Below are positions 43,735 to 51,855 of a stretch of DNA of 64,000 nt, piece by piece. Origin of the DNA: Desulfovibrio desulfuricans DSM 642 (lineage in GTDB: Bacteria > Desulfobacterota > Desulfovibrionia > Desulfovibrionales > Desulfovibrionaceae); contig NZ_ATUZ01000013.1 in the NCBI RefSeq assembly GCF_000420465.1, forward strand, positions 186,001 through 250,000, read 5' to 3'. Position numbers and translations under genes: made by a program. Below the pieces are notes generated by a model, which made no database searches, was not told the origin of the DNA, and saw only the letters and a list, made by a program, of their open reading frames with translations. Positions within the stretch are counted from its first letter, which is position 1, and the number at the start of each line of letters is the position of its first letter.

Positions 43735-45060
43735 TCACGCCTTGATGGTTATGATGCCGTTTTCAACGGCAGTGACCACGCCGTCAATGCTGGCGTGTAC
43801 GCGCGCGCCCATGGCCCCTTCGGGGATTTCACCGATGAGGTCGCCTGTTTTGACGTGATCGCCCGCATGCACCACGGCAAGGGCGGGCGCGCCTATGTGC
43901 TGGCGCAGGGGAATGCGCACTTCCGAAGGCGTGTAGTCGCCTGCAAAGTGCGGGTGTGCTTCATAACCCGCAAGCCCAAGCCTGCTTACAAGGCGGGTGG
44001 TGGGAATCCTGCGTTCGTCGCGGAAACGCGAGGCCACAAGGGGTTCGCCCCTGTTTTCCCACTTGACCCCGGCGGCCATGAGTTCCTTTTTGAGCTGCGC
44101 GTTCACTTCCCTGGGCGAAAGGCCCATGGGGCAGGCGAACTTTTCGCAGATGCCGCATTCGGAGCAGAGCAGGGCCTCGCGCGCGATGGGTGAATCCACG
44201 GCCTGCCCGTCGAGCACGCGCATAAGCCGGTGCGGGTGCAGGCTGTGACCAAGCAGTTGCCGAGGGCAAAGATCGGTACACTGCGAGCACTGACAGCAAA
44301 TGGTGTTCGTAAGGCGTTTGACCGTGTGCGGGTCCATGACCTTGCGGCACACCACGTTGTGATCGGGCGGCAGCACAAGCAGACCGCTTGTGGTCTTGGT
44401 GACGGGCTGATCCGTGTCGGGCAGCACGCGGCCCATCATGGGGCCGCCGTCAACCACGCGGTATTCGTCAATGGTCGGCCCTCCCGCAAATTGCAGCACC
44501 TCGGCAACCCTGGTACCCACGGGCACGCGCACCACCATGGGCCTGCGCACCTCGCACCCCACGGTGAGGTAGCGGTGGGTCACAGGTTTGCCGTCCAGCG
44601 CGTGGGCCACATTGCAGAGCGATTCCACGTTGCTTACCACCGCGCCAATCTGCAAGGGAATGCCGCGCTCGGGCACAATGCCGCCCAGCACTTCATACAC
44701 CATCACCTGCTCGTCGCCGGCGGGGTAGAAGTCGCCCAGTTCAAAGGCCTCGATGCGCCCCTTGCCAAGGCGGGCAACGCCTTCGCGCACACTCTGCATG
44801 GCATGGGCGTGTTTGCCCTTGAGGCAGATGATGCCGCGCCCGGCCCCTGTGCAATCCATCATGGCCTCGAGGCCGCGCACCAGAGTGTCCACCTGTGTTT
44901 CCATCAGATACGGATCGCTCATCAGCAGCGGTTCGCACGAAGCCCCGTTGACCAGCACCGTCTGCGCGGCGGCGTCGGCCTTGACGTGTGTGGGCAGGCC
45001 TGCGCCCCCCGCACCTACCACGCCAGCCGCGCGAATGGCGTCAACAATTGGTTTTCCCAT
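43735..45060 (-). CDS. PduS/RnfC-like Fe-S flavoprotein
   Basis: This 441-residue protein has an RnfC/NuoF-like nucleotide/flavin domain (GVVGAGGAGLPTHVKA, VNGASCEPLL, GAVVSNVESLCNV). Two ferredoxin clusters, CCQCSQCTDLCP and CSECGICEKFACP, lie about residues 260-310, and a C-terminal sandwich ends GVVTAVENGIITIKA. PduS reduces cobalamin in propanediol BMCs; the glycyl-radical enzyme here needs no B12, so this copy is more likely to move electrons or recycle NADH (inference). GAGAGGACATC precedes the start. It overlaps no gene but is 17 bp from the PduT-like gene. Confidence 0.9.
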   Translation of the reverse strand: MGKPIVDAIRAAGVVGAGGAGLPTHVKADAAAQTVLVNGASCEPLLMSDPYLMETQVDTLVRGLEAMMDCTGAGRGIICLKGKHAHAMQSVREGVARLGKGRIEAFELGDFYPAGDEQVMVYEVLGGIVPERGIPLQIGAVVSNVESLCNVAHALDGKPVTHRYLTVGCEVRRPMVVRVPVGTRVAEVLQFAGGPTIDEYRVVDGGPMMGRVLPDTDQPVTKTTSGLLVLPPDHNVVCRKVMDPHTVKRLTNTICCQCSQCTDLCPRQLLGHSLHPHRLMRVLDGQAVDSPIAREALLCSECGICEKFACPMGLSPREVNAQLKKELMAAGVKWENRGEPLVASRFRDERRIPTTRLVSRLGLAGYEAHPHFAGDYTPSEVRIPLRQHIGAPALAVVHAGDHVKTGDLIGEIPEGAMGARVHASIDGVVTAVENGIITIKA

Positions 45061-45098
45061 GATGTCCTCTCACTGGAATTATCGCAAAGCGGGCCGCC

Positions 45099-45195
45099 AG
45101 AGCATTTCACTCCTGAAATGTTCGCTTGCGACAGGCCAAGCCTGCCTGCTCGCATTTCGTGGCAAGGATTTTCAGAAAAATCCTTGCAGAGCAGT
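45099..45195 (-). repeat. Intercistronic hairpin region (copy D, partial relative of the repeat family)
   Basis: CAGAGCATTTCACTCCTGAAATGTTCGC (the family-like end) is followed by a strong hairpin GCAAGGATTTT-cag-A-AAAATCCTTGC (45162-45187). It lies between the upstream BMC-H gene and the PduS-like gene. Because an inner gene follows, it probably acts as a stability or attenuation element. Confidence 0.55.
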
Positions 45196-45261
45196 TACCC
45201 CATTCCCTTCGTAAACTGTCCTAACCGCACCCGCCGCAATCACACTGCCCGGCTTCAGGCT

Positions 45262-45546
45262 TTACTTGCACTTGGGCAGAATCATTTCCACTTCTTCATG
45301 GGGGCGGGGGATCACGTGCACGCTCACAAGCTCGCCCACGCGCGAGGCAGCGGCAGCGCCCGCATCGGTGGCGGCCTTAACAGCGCCCACATCGCCACGC
45401 ACCATCACGGTCACCAGACCGGAACCCACCTGTTCGCGACCGATAAGGGTCACGTTGGCAGCCTTGACCATGGCATCGGCAGCTTCCACAGCGCCAACAA
45501 GACCACGGGTTTCAACCATACCGAGAGCGTCAGTCATTATAGCCAT
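45262..45546 (-). CDS. BMC-H hexameric shell protein (PduA/EutM type), copy 1
   Basis: This 94-residue shell protein has the full BMC domain: [56 protein letters not shown] and [10 protein letters not shown]. It is nearly identical to the BMC-H encoded at 49175-49462, differing mainly at the ends and in RVGE/KVGE. AAGGAGATTACA precedes the start. Such hexamers tile the facets, with a small central pore. Confidence 0.97.
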   Translation of the reverse strand: MAIMTDALGMVETRGLVGAVEAADAMVKAANVTLIGREQVGSGLVTVMVRGDVGAVKAATDAGAAAASRVGELVSVHVIPRPHEEVEMILPKCK

Positions 45547-45585
45547 TGTAATCTCCTTTTATGTTTGCGTATGCGCGGCAGAGGG

Positions 45586-45915
45586 TTAAGCGTGAAGGCT
45601 CTTGCCGATCACTGCCACGGTTTCAAGCGTCACCTTCCGCAGTTCATCGGGGTCGGTGATGCCATAGTGCTGTTTGATGATGGCGGCCACGCCGATGAGC
45701 AGGTCATCGCAGTGTTCGTCATGCCCGTCATGCGCGTGCTGCGAGCATTCGCCATGTGCGCAGTGCGCGGCGGCCTCATCGTAGCTTAGCTGGACGCCGC
45801 GTTTGCAAAGTTCATCGCGCGCTCCGGGGGTCAGAATCTTTGCGGAGTCCATCACAAGCTTGTTGCCGTGGATGAACTGATCAAGATTATCAATGGTTAT
45901 CAGCGTTTTTCCCAT
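45586..45915 (-). CDS. His/Cys-rich protein of the choline microcompartment operon
   Basis: This 109-residue protein has no recognised enzyme motifs. Its N-terminal DSAKILTPGARDELCKRGVQL resembles a short segment shared by EutT/EutQ-type microcompartment proteins. The middle is metal-ligand rich, HCAHGECSQHAHDGHDEHC (eight His and four Cys within about 25 residues). The C-terminal helix, PDELRKVTLETVAVIGKSL, could serve as an interaction helix. The function is unknown; metal storage or a zinc chaperone for PduL or an alcohol dehydrogenase is one option (inference). Confidence 0.75.
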   Translation of the reverse strand: MGKTLITIDNLDQFIHGNKLVMDSAKILTPGARDELCKRGVQLSYDEAAAHCAHGECSQHAHDGHDEHCDDLLIGVAAIIKQHYGITDPDELRKVTLETVAVIGKSLHA

Positions 45916-45944
45916 ATGTGCCTCGTTCGTTCCGCAGGCGCGGG

Positions 45945-46517
45945 TTATTGTTGGGCGTCATTGGCGCTGCGCCGCGCCGTGCCCGCCAGCGCGCTGACCA
46001 CTTCCGGGTCGGGCTGGGGAATGACCACCATATGCATCAGGTTGTTGCCCAGCACGTCAGCGGCTGCGGCTGCGGCTTCACGCACGGCGGCCACATCGCC
46101 TGTCAGCACAAAGTATGATTTGCCGCCAATGCCCTGGCCAAGAACCATGCGCATGAGCGACACAGCCGCCTGTTTGACGGCCTTGTCTGCCGCTATGACG
46201 CTGTCCGCCGCGTTGCGGCATTCAACAACGCCCAGGGCCGCGCCGCCGATTTCAGCGGGCATGCGCCGCAGAACATTGAGCACCTGGCTGGACACATTGG
46301 AAACAACATAGCTGCCCGCAAGGCGCGCTTCCGTTGCTCTGGCGGCATGCACCGAGGCGTCAACCGCCTCTCTGTCTCCCCCCACAAGGATGAGAAAGCG
46401 CCCTGCGCAGACAACGGAAGCGCGCACCAGCGTGACCGGAGCGGCCTTGAGCATGATATCGGCCAGCTCCGCCCCAGCGGCTATGCTGCGGCTGTCCACA
46501 ATGCCCAGCGTATCCAT
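45945..46517 (-). CDS. BMC-T tandem-domain shell protein
   Basis: This 190-residue protein has two BMC domains: LGIVDSRSIAAGAELADIML at the start, and GGAALGVVECRNAADSVIAAD at about residues 91-111. It resembles PduT, but the position of the Fe-S Cys108 in PduT is Ser here (VECRNAADS). It therefore probably does not bind a cluster at that pore. The gene begins three bases after the EutN-type gene. Confidence 0.9.
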   Translation of the reverse strand: MDTLGIVDSRSIAAGAELADIMLKAAPVTLVRASVVCAGRFLILVGGDREAVDASVHAARATEARLAGSYVVSNVSSQVLNVLRRMPAEIGGAALGVVECRNAADSVIAADKAVKQAAVSLMRMVLGQGIGGKSYFVLTGDVAAVREAAAAAADVLGNNLMHMVVIPQPDPEVVSALAGTARRSANDAQQ

Positions 46518-46520
46518 GAG

Positions 46521-46808
46521 CTATTCGCTCTCCGGGCTTTTGCCCATCATTTCTTCCTGATCCAGAATGCCCACAATGGCTGCATCAACAGGGGATTCCT
46601 GATTGTACAGAGCCTTGCGGGCCGGGCTGCCGGTGGTGATAAGCACGCGCTCGCCAATACCGGCTCCCACGCAGTCCACCGCCACAAAACTTTCGGCCAG
46701 CCTGTTATGGGCGAGGTCAAGGCGCTGTACCACCATGAGCTTGAGCCCGTTGAGGGAATCTTCCTTTCGCGTGGCCCATACGTTACCGACGACAATGCCT
46801 ATCAGCAT
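46521..46808 (-). CDS. EutN/CcmL-type pentameric BMC-P vertex protein
   Basis: This 95-residue protein has the BMC-P signature MLIGIVVGNVWATRKEDSLNG, then KLMVVQRLD and VGAGIGERVLITTGSPARKA. Pentamers of this family cap the shell vertices. AGGTG lies upstream. It is the only BMC-P gene in the window, so the shell should need it. Confidence 0.95.
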   Translation of the reverse strand: MLIGIVVGNVWATRKEDSLNGLKLMVVQRLDLAHNRLAESFVAVDCVGAGIGERVLITTGSPARKALYNQESPVDAAIVGILDQEEMMGKSPESE

Positions 46809-46815
46809 GCGACAC

Positions 46816-47409
46816 CTACAGATCTTTCAAAATGGTCATGTTGCGTTCCGCCGCCGCATCCTGCGCCAGCGGTGTTACAACGGCCCCTTGGGGAGCACGC
46901 AGGGTGCGCGCGCCCGTTGCGGCGGCCTCGGCCACATGGTTTGCGGTTATAAGACAATCGCGCGTGCGCGACGCTTCCGGCGCGGCCTCGGTGAGTTCCG
47001 TCAGGCCAAAAGCCGCAAGCCGCGCTTCATATTCTTCATACAGGCGCAAAAGCGCGTCCGGGGCAGTGGCGGCGTGTGCGCGGTAGGCAAAGCCAAGGGT
47101 GCGCACCTGCTTGCCCTGCAAGAGCAGGTCGAGCACTTCGCGCTGGGCAAGGCTTGAACCGCGCCCCAGCGCCAGATCCGCCATATCCGGGCAGGAAAGC
47201 TCCGGCAGGATGTAGAGGGCCGGTTCCTGCCCGGCGCTCTGCCCCTGAAAGCACACCTGCATGGCGCTGCCAAGGCGCTTTTCCACCTGACGGGCGAGGG
47301 CTTCGTCCCTGGGGGCCAGCACCTGAGCCACGGACGCGGGCCTGGTATCAAGCTGATCCAGCACGGCCCGCACCACGGCGGTAATAAGTGTGTTCAGTTC
47401 CACGGGCAT
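46816..47409 (-). CDS. PduM-like microcompartment protein
   Basis: This 197-residue soluble protein begins MPVELNTLITAVVRAVLDQL, an amphipathic helix. Its C-terminus (TARTLRAPQGAVVTPLAQDAAAERNMTILKDL in outline) is similar to PduM, which ends VTALARDAANARNIQLIK. PduM is needed for proper shell assembly in Pdu systems. AGGAG lies eight bases before ATG 47409. The similarity is confined to the last 40 residues, so the assignment is tentative. Confidence 0.7.
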   Translation of the reverse strand: MPVELNTLITAVVRAVLDQLDTRPASVAQVLAPRDEALARQVEKRLGSAMQVCFQGQSAGQEPALYILPELSCPDMADLALGRGSSLAQREVLDLLLQGKQVRTLGFAYRAHAATAPDALLRLYEEYEARLAAFGLTELTEAAPEASRTRDCLITANHVAEAAATGARTLRAPQGAVVTPLAQDAAAERNMTILKDL

Positions 47410-47458
47410 ATGCCGCGCTCCTATGATCATTTAAGGCTTTGAATTATATTCGTAAAAG

Positions 47459-48289
47459 CTAAAGGCTCGAGTCAGTACAGTTGAGTGCGATGCCCAGCGG
47501 CGTCACCAGAAAAGGATTGGCGGGCTTGAATGTGGGCACGCCTGTGTCTTTCTGGATGATGGATTCCATATCAGCGAGGCAGCAGGTGCCGCCCACGAGG
47601 TACAGGGCCGAAACCTTGCGCCCCTGAATGTGCTTCCTGATGATGGCCGCCATCTTTTCAATCACGGGGCGCACCACGGGCAAAAGTTCCTTGTGGCGGC
47701 TCGCGTCCTTTTTCAGGTCTTCAGCTTCGTCAAAGGGGATGTCGTAATTGCCCGACAGCACAAGCGAAACGTGCGTCCCGCCCGTGGGTTCGTCCGCCAC
47801 GTACACAACCTTGCCGTCCTGCAACAGGGCAATGCCGGTGGTGCCGCCGCCGATATCCACGATGGCGCCATCGCGCACCTGCAAAACGCTGTTGGCCGCA
47901 GTGGGTTCGTCAAGCAGGGCGGTAACGCGGTAGCCAGCGGCCTCCGCCACATGGCGGTGGGTTGCGCAGTCGCGCTCGCTGGTGCCGGGCGGAACAGCAA
48001 TGGCGGCATTTTCAAGCTTGCGGCCAAGGCGTTCTTCCAGCTCTTCGGTCAGCTCGCGCACAATGCGCGCGCCGCCCGCGTAGTCCACCACCAGACCGTC
48101 ACGCACCACCTGGGCAAAGCGCATGGCACAGGCCACGGGCTCGCGTTTGGCATTGACCACAACCACCACAATGTACGCGGTGCCAAGGTCTACACCCACA
48201 TAGAGAGGCTCCGTGGGGCTGACCTTGCGGGGATTTTCCCGGCACTGGTCAAGCGTGGCGATCAGTTTGTCCGCTGCGGCAAAGTCCAT
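47459..48289 (-). CDS. EutJ-like Hsp70/actin-fold chaperone
   Basis: This 276-residue actin-fold ATPase has VGVDLGTAYIVVVVVN (phosphate 1), VDIGGGTTGIALL (phosphate 2) and LVGGTCCLADME (adenosine). It matches EutJ, a putative chaperone of ethanolamine microcompartments. The start at 48289 overlaps nothing and follows the pduL stop by one base, so the pair is cotranslated. AAGGGGCTGAT provides the ribosome binding site. A chaperone role for cargo is an inference from the family. Confidence 0.92.
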   Translation of the reverse strand: MDFAAADKLIATLDQCRENPRKVSPTEPLYVGVDLGTAYIVVVVVNAKREPVACAMRFAQVVRDGLVVDYAGGARIVRELTEELEERLGRKLENAAIAVPPGTSERDCATHRHVAEAAGYRVTALLDEPTAANSVLQVRDGAIVDIGGGTTGIALLQDGKVVYVADEPTGGTHVSLVLSGNYDIPFDEAEDLKKDASRHKELLPVVRPVIEKMAAIIRKHIQGRKVSALYLVGGTCCLADMESIIQKDTGVPTFKPANPFLVTPLGIALNCTDSSL

Positions 48290-48290
48290 A

Positions 48291-48962
48291 TCAGCCCCTT
48301 GAGCGCCGCACGATGACGCCGGTGACGCCGGGCTTCCAGCCTGCGCTGTTGCCTTCGTCCGCATCAATGTGCATGGCAAGTTTGAAGGAGTCGCTCACGC
48401 GCACCAGCACGTCTTCAAGAATCATGGGCCGTTCCGTATCAAGACGCACGGCGACCTTGTCCTTGTCCTTGAGGCCGAAGCGTTCGGCATCATCGGTGTG
48501 CATGTGGATGTGGCGGGCGGCAACAATCACGCCCGATTCCAGGCCCACAATGCCCGTGGTAGATGCAAGCACAATGCCAGGGGTGTCCTTGGTGTCGCCG
48601 CTCTGGCGCACCGGAGGATTGATGCCCAGAATGCGGGCATCGGTCTTGGAAAGCTCGATCTGCGAAACGCTGCGGGCTGGGCCAAGAACTGCCACCTTGT
48701 CCATGACGCCCTTGGGGCCGATCAGCCGCACACGTTCAACACACAAAAATTGTCCCGGCTGCGAGAGCGGCCTTTCGGGTCGCAGGGCCTCACCGTACAG
48801 CGACAGCGCATCTTCGACGCTCAGATGGACGTGACGGGCGGAAATCTCCACCGGGATAGGCCCGGCGTTCATGGTTTCTTCCCTGCCGCTGCTGGCGCAC
48901 TGCTCTGTCAGCACCTTGCGCACAACGTCTGTCACAATGTCCTTGATCGCTTGTTCGTTCAT
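48291..48962 (-). CDS. pduL: PduL-type phosphate propanoyl/acetyltransferase
   Basis: This 223-residue enzyme has an N-terminal amphipathic helix MNEQAIKDIVTDVVRKVLTE, a typical encapsulation peptide, then the zinc-binding core: ISARHVHLS and AARHIHMHTDDA, with a third motif LAMHIDADEGN. It converts acetyl-CoA to acetyl-phosphate, regenerating CoA inside the shell. GGAGCCAAG precedes the start. An acetate kinase is not in the window. Confidence 0.95.
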   Translation of the reverse strand: MNEQAIKDIVTDVVRKVLTEQCASSGREETMNAGPIPVEISARHVHLSVEDALSLYGEALRPERPLSQPGQFLCVERVRLIGPKGVMDKVAVLGPARSVSQIELSKTDARILGINPPVRQSGDTKDTPGIVLASTTGIVGLESGVIVAARHIHMHTDDAERFGLKDKDKVAVRLDTERPMILEDVLVRVSDSFKLAMHIDADEGNSAGWKPGVTGVIVRRSRG

Positions 48963-49174
48963 CTTGGCTCCAGCATGCAACGGCTGCGCATTGGGCAACC
49001 GCCTTGTAAATACGCGGGAATTGGGCCGCAGGCTCAAATTCCTTTGGCGGGCGTCTTTTCATGGGCAACGCCGCGCCGTTTCCGTAGAGGCGTTCTGCCT
49101 GTGGCTCCCCCGGCACTGCTCACGTGCAGCGCGCTGCCCGCCAGTGTGCGCCGGGGGGCCAAATACGGCAAAGA

Positions 49175-49462
49175 CTAGGCTTCGCGCTTGGGCAGAATCA
49201 TTTCCACTTCGCTGTGGGGGCGGGGGATCACGTGAACGCTCACGAGTTCGCCCACCTTTTTGGCAGCGGCGGCACCGGCGTCAGTGGCGGCCTTAACAGC
49301 GCCCACATCGCCGCGCACCATCACGGTGACAAGGCCGGAACCCACCTGGCTGCGGCCAATAAGGGTTACGTTGGCGGCTTTCACCATGGCATCGGCGGCT
49401 TCAATGGCGCCCACAAGACCACGGGTTTCGATCATGCCCAGAGCGTTGGCGGAAGCGGTCAT
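49175..49462 (-). CDS. BMC-H hexameric shell protein (PduA/EutM type), copy 2
   Basis: This 95-residue protein has the same domain as the copy at 45262 ([48 protein letters not shown]). Near-identity across the whole length suggests a recent tandem duplication or gene conversion. AAGGAGAATAGCT precedes the ATG. It lies between the acetaldehyde dehydrogenase and PduL genes. Confidence 0.97.
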   Translation of the reverse strand: MTASANALGMIETRGLVGAIEAADAMVKAANVTLIGRSQVGSGLVTVMVRGDVGAVKAATDAGAAAAKKVGELVSVHVIPRPHSEVEMILPKREA

Positions 49463-49592
49463 AGCTATTCTCCTTGCGTTATTTGCGTATGTTGTTGTGC
49501 CCCTGAGCGGGTCATGCCGTTGGGGGCATTCCGCAATAACGGGCTGTTACGGTTACATTGGGCTGGCGCAGGCCAGCCCGGTGTAGCTGCTG

Positions 49593-51104
49593 CTAAAGAA
49601 CCTTCTTCAGCTCGGCCACAATCAGTTCGGTGACGGCGTTGATATCAATGTTGCCAGCGCCCGCAGCCGGAGCAGACGTGCCATGACCGCTGCTGGAGCA
49701 GCAGGAGGCGGCAGGGGCAGAATGGCTGGCCGCGCCGTGCCCGTTGCCGGAGCAGCAGCACTGGGAGTTGAGGTCATAGGCCACACGGCGAATGTTGATC
49801 AGGTTCATGGGCGTGACATTGTCGGAAGTGGCGCTGCCGCCAACGGCGCCGCAGCCCAGGGTGAACGAGGGGAACAGCCCGGTGCTGAGGCCCACCGCGC
49901 CTTGTGTGGCGGGCGTGTTGACCATGATGCGCGAAACAGGCTTTTTGAGGCCGAATTCGCGGATGATTTCTTCGTTGTTGGAGTGGATGGCAAGGGTGTG
50001 GCCAGCGCCGCAGTTGTGCAGCAGAGCGGTGCACAGTTCGCAGGCTTCATGCCAGTCTTCCACCACGTAAAAGCCGAGCAGGGCCGTGAGCTTTTCCTTG
50101 GAGAAAGGATACTTGGGGCCAACGCCCTTTTCGTCCGAAACGAGCAGGCGCGTGCCCTGGGGTACGTCGATGCCGGCGATGCGTGCAATGGTCTGGGCGT
50201 CGCGGCCCACAATGGCGGGGTTCATGCTGCCATTGCCGCGTTCCATGACGTTCTTGACCTTTTCCAGCTTTTCGCCCTGGAGGAAGTAGGCTCCCTGGGC
50301 TTCCAGCGTGGCGCGCACCTTGGCGGCGATGCAGGATTCGGTGACGATGGACTGCTCGGAGGCGCAGATGGTGCCGTTGTCGAAAGTTTTGCTGCTCATG
50401 ATCTTGGTCACGGCGCTTTCGATATCAGCGGTGCGTTCGATGAAGGCGGGCGTATTGCCAGCGCCCACGCCCAGTGCGGGCGTGCCGGAGCTGTACGCGG
50501 CCTTGACCATGCCGGGGCCGCCCGTGGCAAGGATGAGATCGCAGATCTTCATCAGTTCGTTGGTGCCTTCGATGGTGGGAATGGTGATGCAGCTCACCAG
50601 ATCAGGCGACACGTTGCAGCTGCGCAACGCTCCCTGAATGATTTCCACCGTCTTGGCAATGCACTTGCGGGCGCTGGGGTGCGGCGTAAACACAATGGCG
50701 TTGCCCGACTTGAGCGAGATGAGCGACTTGTAGATGGTGGTGGACGTGGGGTTGGTGGAGGGCACAATACCCGCAATCACACCCACGGGCACGGCCACTT
50801 CCACAACCTTGGTCTGGTTGTTGGTGGAAAGAATGCCCACGGTCTTCATGTCGCGAATGCAGGCATAGACCTTTTCGCTGGCAAGCAGGTTCTTGGTCTT
50901 TTTGTCCTGCGGCTTGCCAAAGCCGGTTTCTTCCGCAGCCATTGCGCCCAGCGTTTCAGCCTGGGCAGCGGTAGCTTCGGAAACGGCCTTGATCACGGCG
51001 TCCACACGCTCCTGGCTCATCTGTGCGAATTCCGGCTGCGCCTTGCGCGCAGCGCGAACCAGTGCGCGCACCTCCTGAATGGAGAGCAAATCCTTATCGA
51101 CCAT
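49593..51104 (-). CDS. CoA-acylating acetaldehyde dehydrogenase (microcompartment cargo)
   Basis: This 503-residue enzyme converts acetaldehyde, CoA and NAD+ to acetyl-CoA. The NAD region reads [27 protein letters not shown], and the catalytic Cys is in [12 protein letters not shown]. The C-terminus has a long Gly/Ser/His/Cys linker with CCC and CC pairs, then a helix [18 protein letters not shown] that is a typical encapsulation peptide. AAGGAG precedes ATG 51104. It is the active counterpart of the mutated homologue at 55459-56910. Confidence 0.95.
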   Translation of the reverse strand: MVDKDLLSIQEVRALVRAARKAQPEFAQMSQERVDAVIKAVSEATAAQAETLGAMAAEETGFGKPQDKKTKNLLASEKVYACIRDMKTVGILSTNNQTKVVEVAVPVGVIAGIVPSTNPTSTTIYKSLISLKSGNAIVFTPHPSARKCIAKTVEIIQGALRSCNVSPDLVSCITIPTIEGTNELMKICDLILATGGPGMVKAAYSSGTPALGVGAGNTPAFIERTADIESAVTKIMSSKTFDNGTICASEQSIVTESCIAAKVRATLEAQGAYFLQGEKLEKVKNVMERGNGSMNPAIVGRDAQTIARIAGIDVPQGTRLLVSDEKGVGPKYPFSKEKLTALLGFYVVEDWHEACELCTALLHNCGAGHTLAIHSNNEEIIREFGLKKPVSRIMVNTPATQGAVGLSTGLFPSFTLGCGAVGGSATSDNVTPMNLINIRRVAYDLNSQCCCSGNGHGAASHSAPAASCCSSSGHGTSAPAAGAGNIDINAVTELIVAELKKVL

Positions 51105-51107
51105 TTC

Positions 51108-51647
51108 TTACTCCTTTTCCTTCAGAGCCGCCCGGCAAATGGCGTCTATCAGCGTTTTCTTGTCGGAGGAGACAATCTGCCCGCGCGTGAGCGGAACCTG
51201 AAGGTCTCTGGCCAACTGCCGAAGTTTGTTTATGCTCATGCCCGAGAGCTTTTCCTTGCTCGGGGGCGCGGCCTGCGTGGCGGGCTTCGCCGTGTCGGCG
51301 GGGTCAGTCATGCTTGTCTGGCCTTCCTGTGCGGCCTCTGCCGGGGCCGCCGCCTCAATCTCAATGCTGCGCGGTTGCAACAGCAAAATATGTTCAAGCT
51401 CCGCATCGGGGCGGGGGATGACATGCCGCGAAACGCACTCCGCGCCTTCAATGCGCGCAATGGAGGCCGCTGCTGCGTCCACGGAGGACTGCACGGCAGC
51501 CACTTCGCCCGCAATGGTGATGGTCACAAGCCCGCCGGAAGCAAGGGACTTTTCGAGCAGGCGCACGTCTGCCGCCTTGAGCATGGCGTCGGCAGCCTCA
51601 ATGGCCCCTATCAAGCCCCTCGTTTCCACAAGTCCTAATGCCAGCAT
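51108..51647 (-). CDS. BMC-H shell protein with C-terminal SAP/Rho_N-like domain
   Basis: This 179-residue protein has an N-terminal BMC domain (residues 1-95: [38 protein letters not shown]). A 35-residue flexible Ala/Pro/Thr linker follows, then a small helical domain, LSGMSINKLRQLARDLQVP, ending SSDKKTLIDAICRA. That tail resembles SAP or Rho N-terminal helix-extended-loop-helix folds, which bind nucleic acid. EutK and PduK also carry C-terminal extensions. AAGGAG precedes the start, and the next gene begins three bases after its stop. Confidence 0.88.
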   Translation of the reverse strand: MLALGLVETRGLIGAIEAADAMLKAADVRLLEKSLASGGLVTITIAGEVAAVQSSVDAAAASIARIEGAECVSRHVIPRPDAELEHILLLQPRSIEIEAAAPAEAAQEGQTSMTDPADTAKPATQAAPPSKEKLSGMSINKLRQLARDLQVPLTRGQIVSSDKKTLIDAICRAALKEKE

Positions 51648-51704
51648 GCTTTTTCTCCTTCACTGCGCAAGGGCGCGGCGCGGGTTTGTCTAAAATGGTC
51701 TTCT

Positions 51705-51855
51705 CTGGAACACATTCACTTTGAAAATGTACATTTTCAAAGTTTAAGACACGCCAGTTTCGGCACTTAACAGCGCAAATAAATTGCGCTTATGCCTCCA
51801 CTGCGGGCGTCTGCTTTCGCAGCCGCAGAGCAATTTCACGCTGAAATTGCTCTAA
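51705..51855 (-). repeat. 151-bp intergenic repeat (copy B)
   Basis: Read on the minus strand, this copy begins TAGAGCAATTTCA at the cutD stop codon and aligns end to end with copy A at 33241-33392: AGAGCAATTTCA/TGAAATTGCTCT, CGGCTGCG, ACGCCCGC, TAAGCGCAATTTATTTGCGC, and GAAAATGTACATTTTC. The far end (TTCCAG) is degenerate compared with copy A. The TAG stop of cutD is the start of the repeat. Confidence 0.8.
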
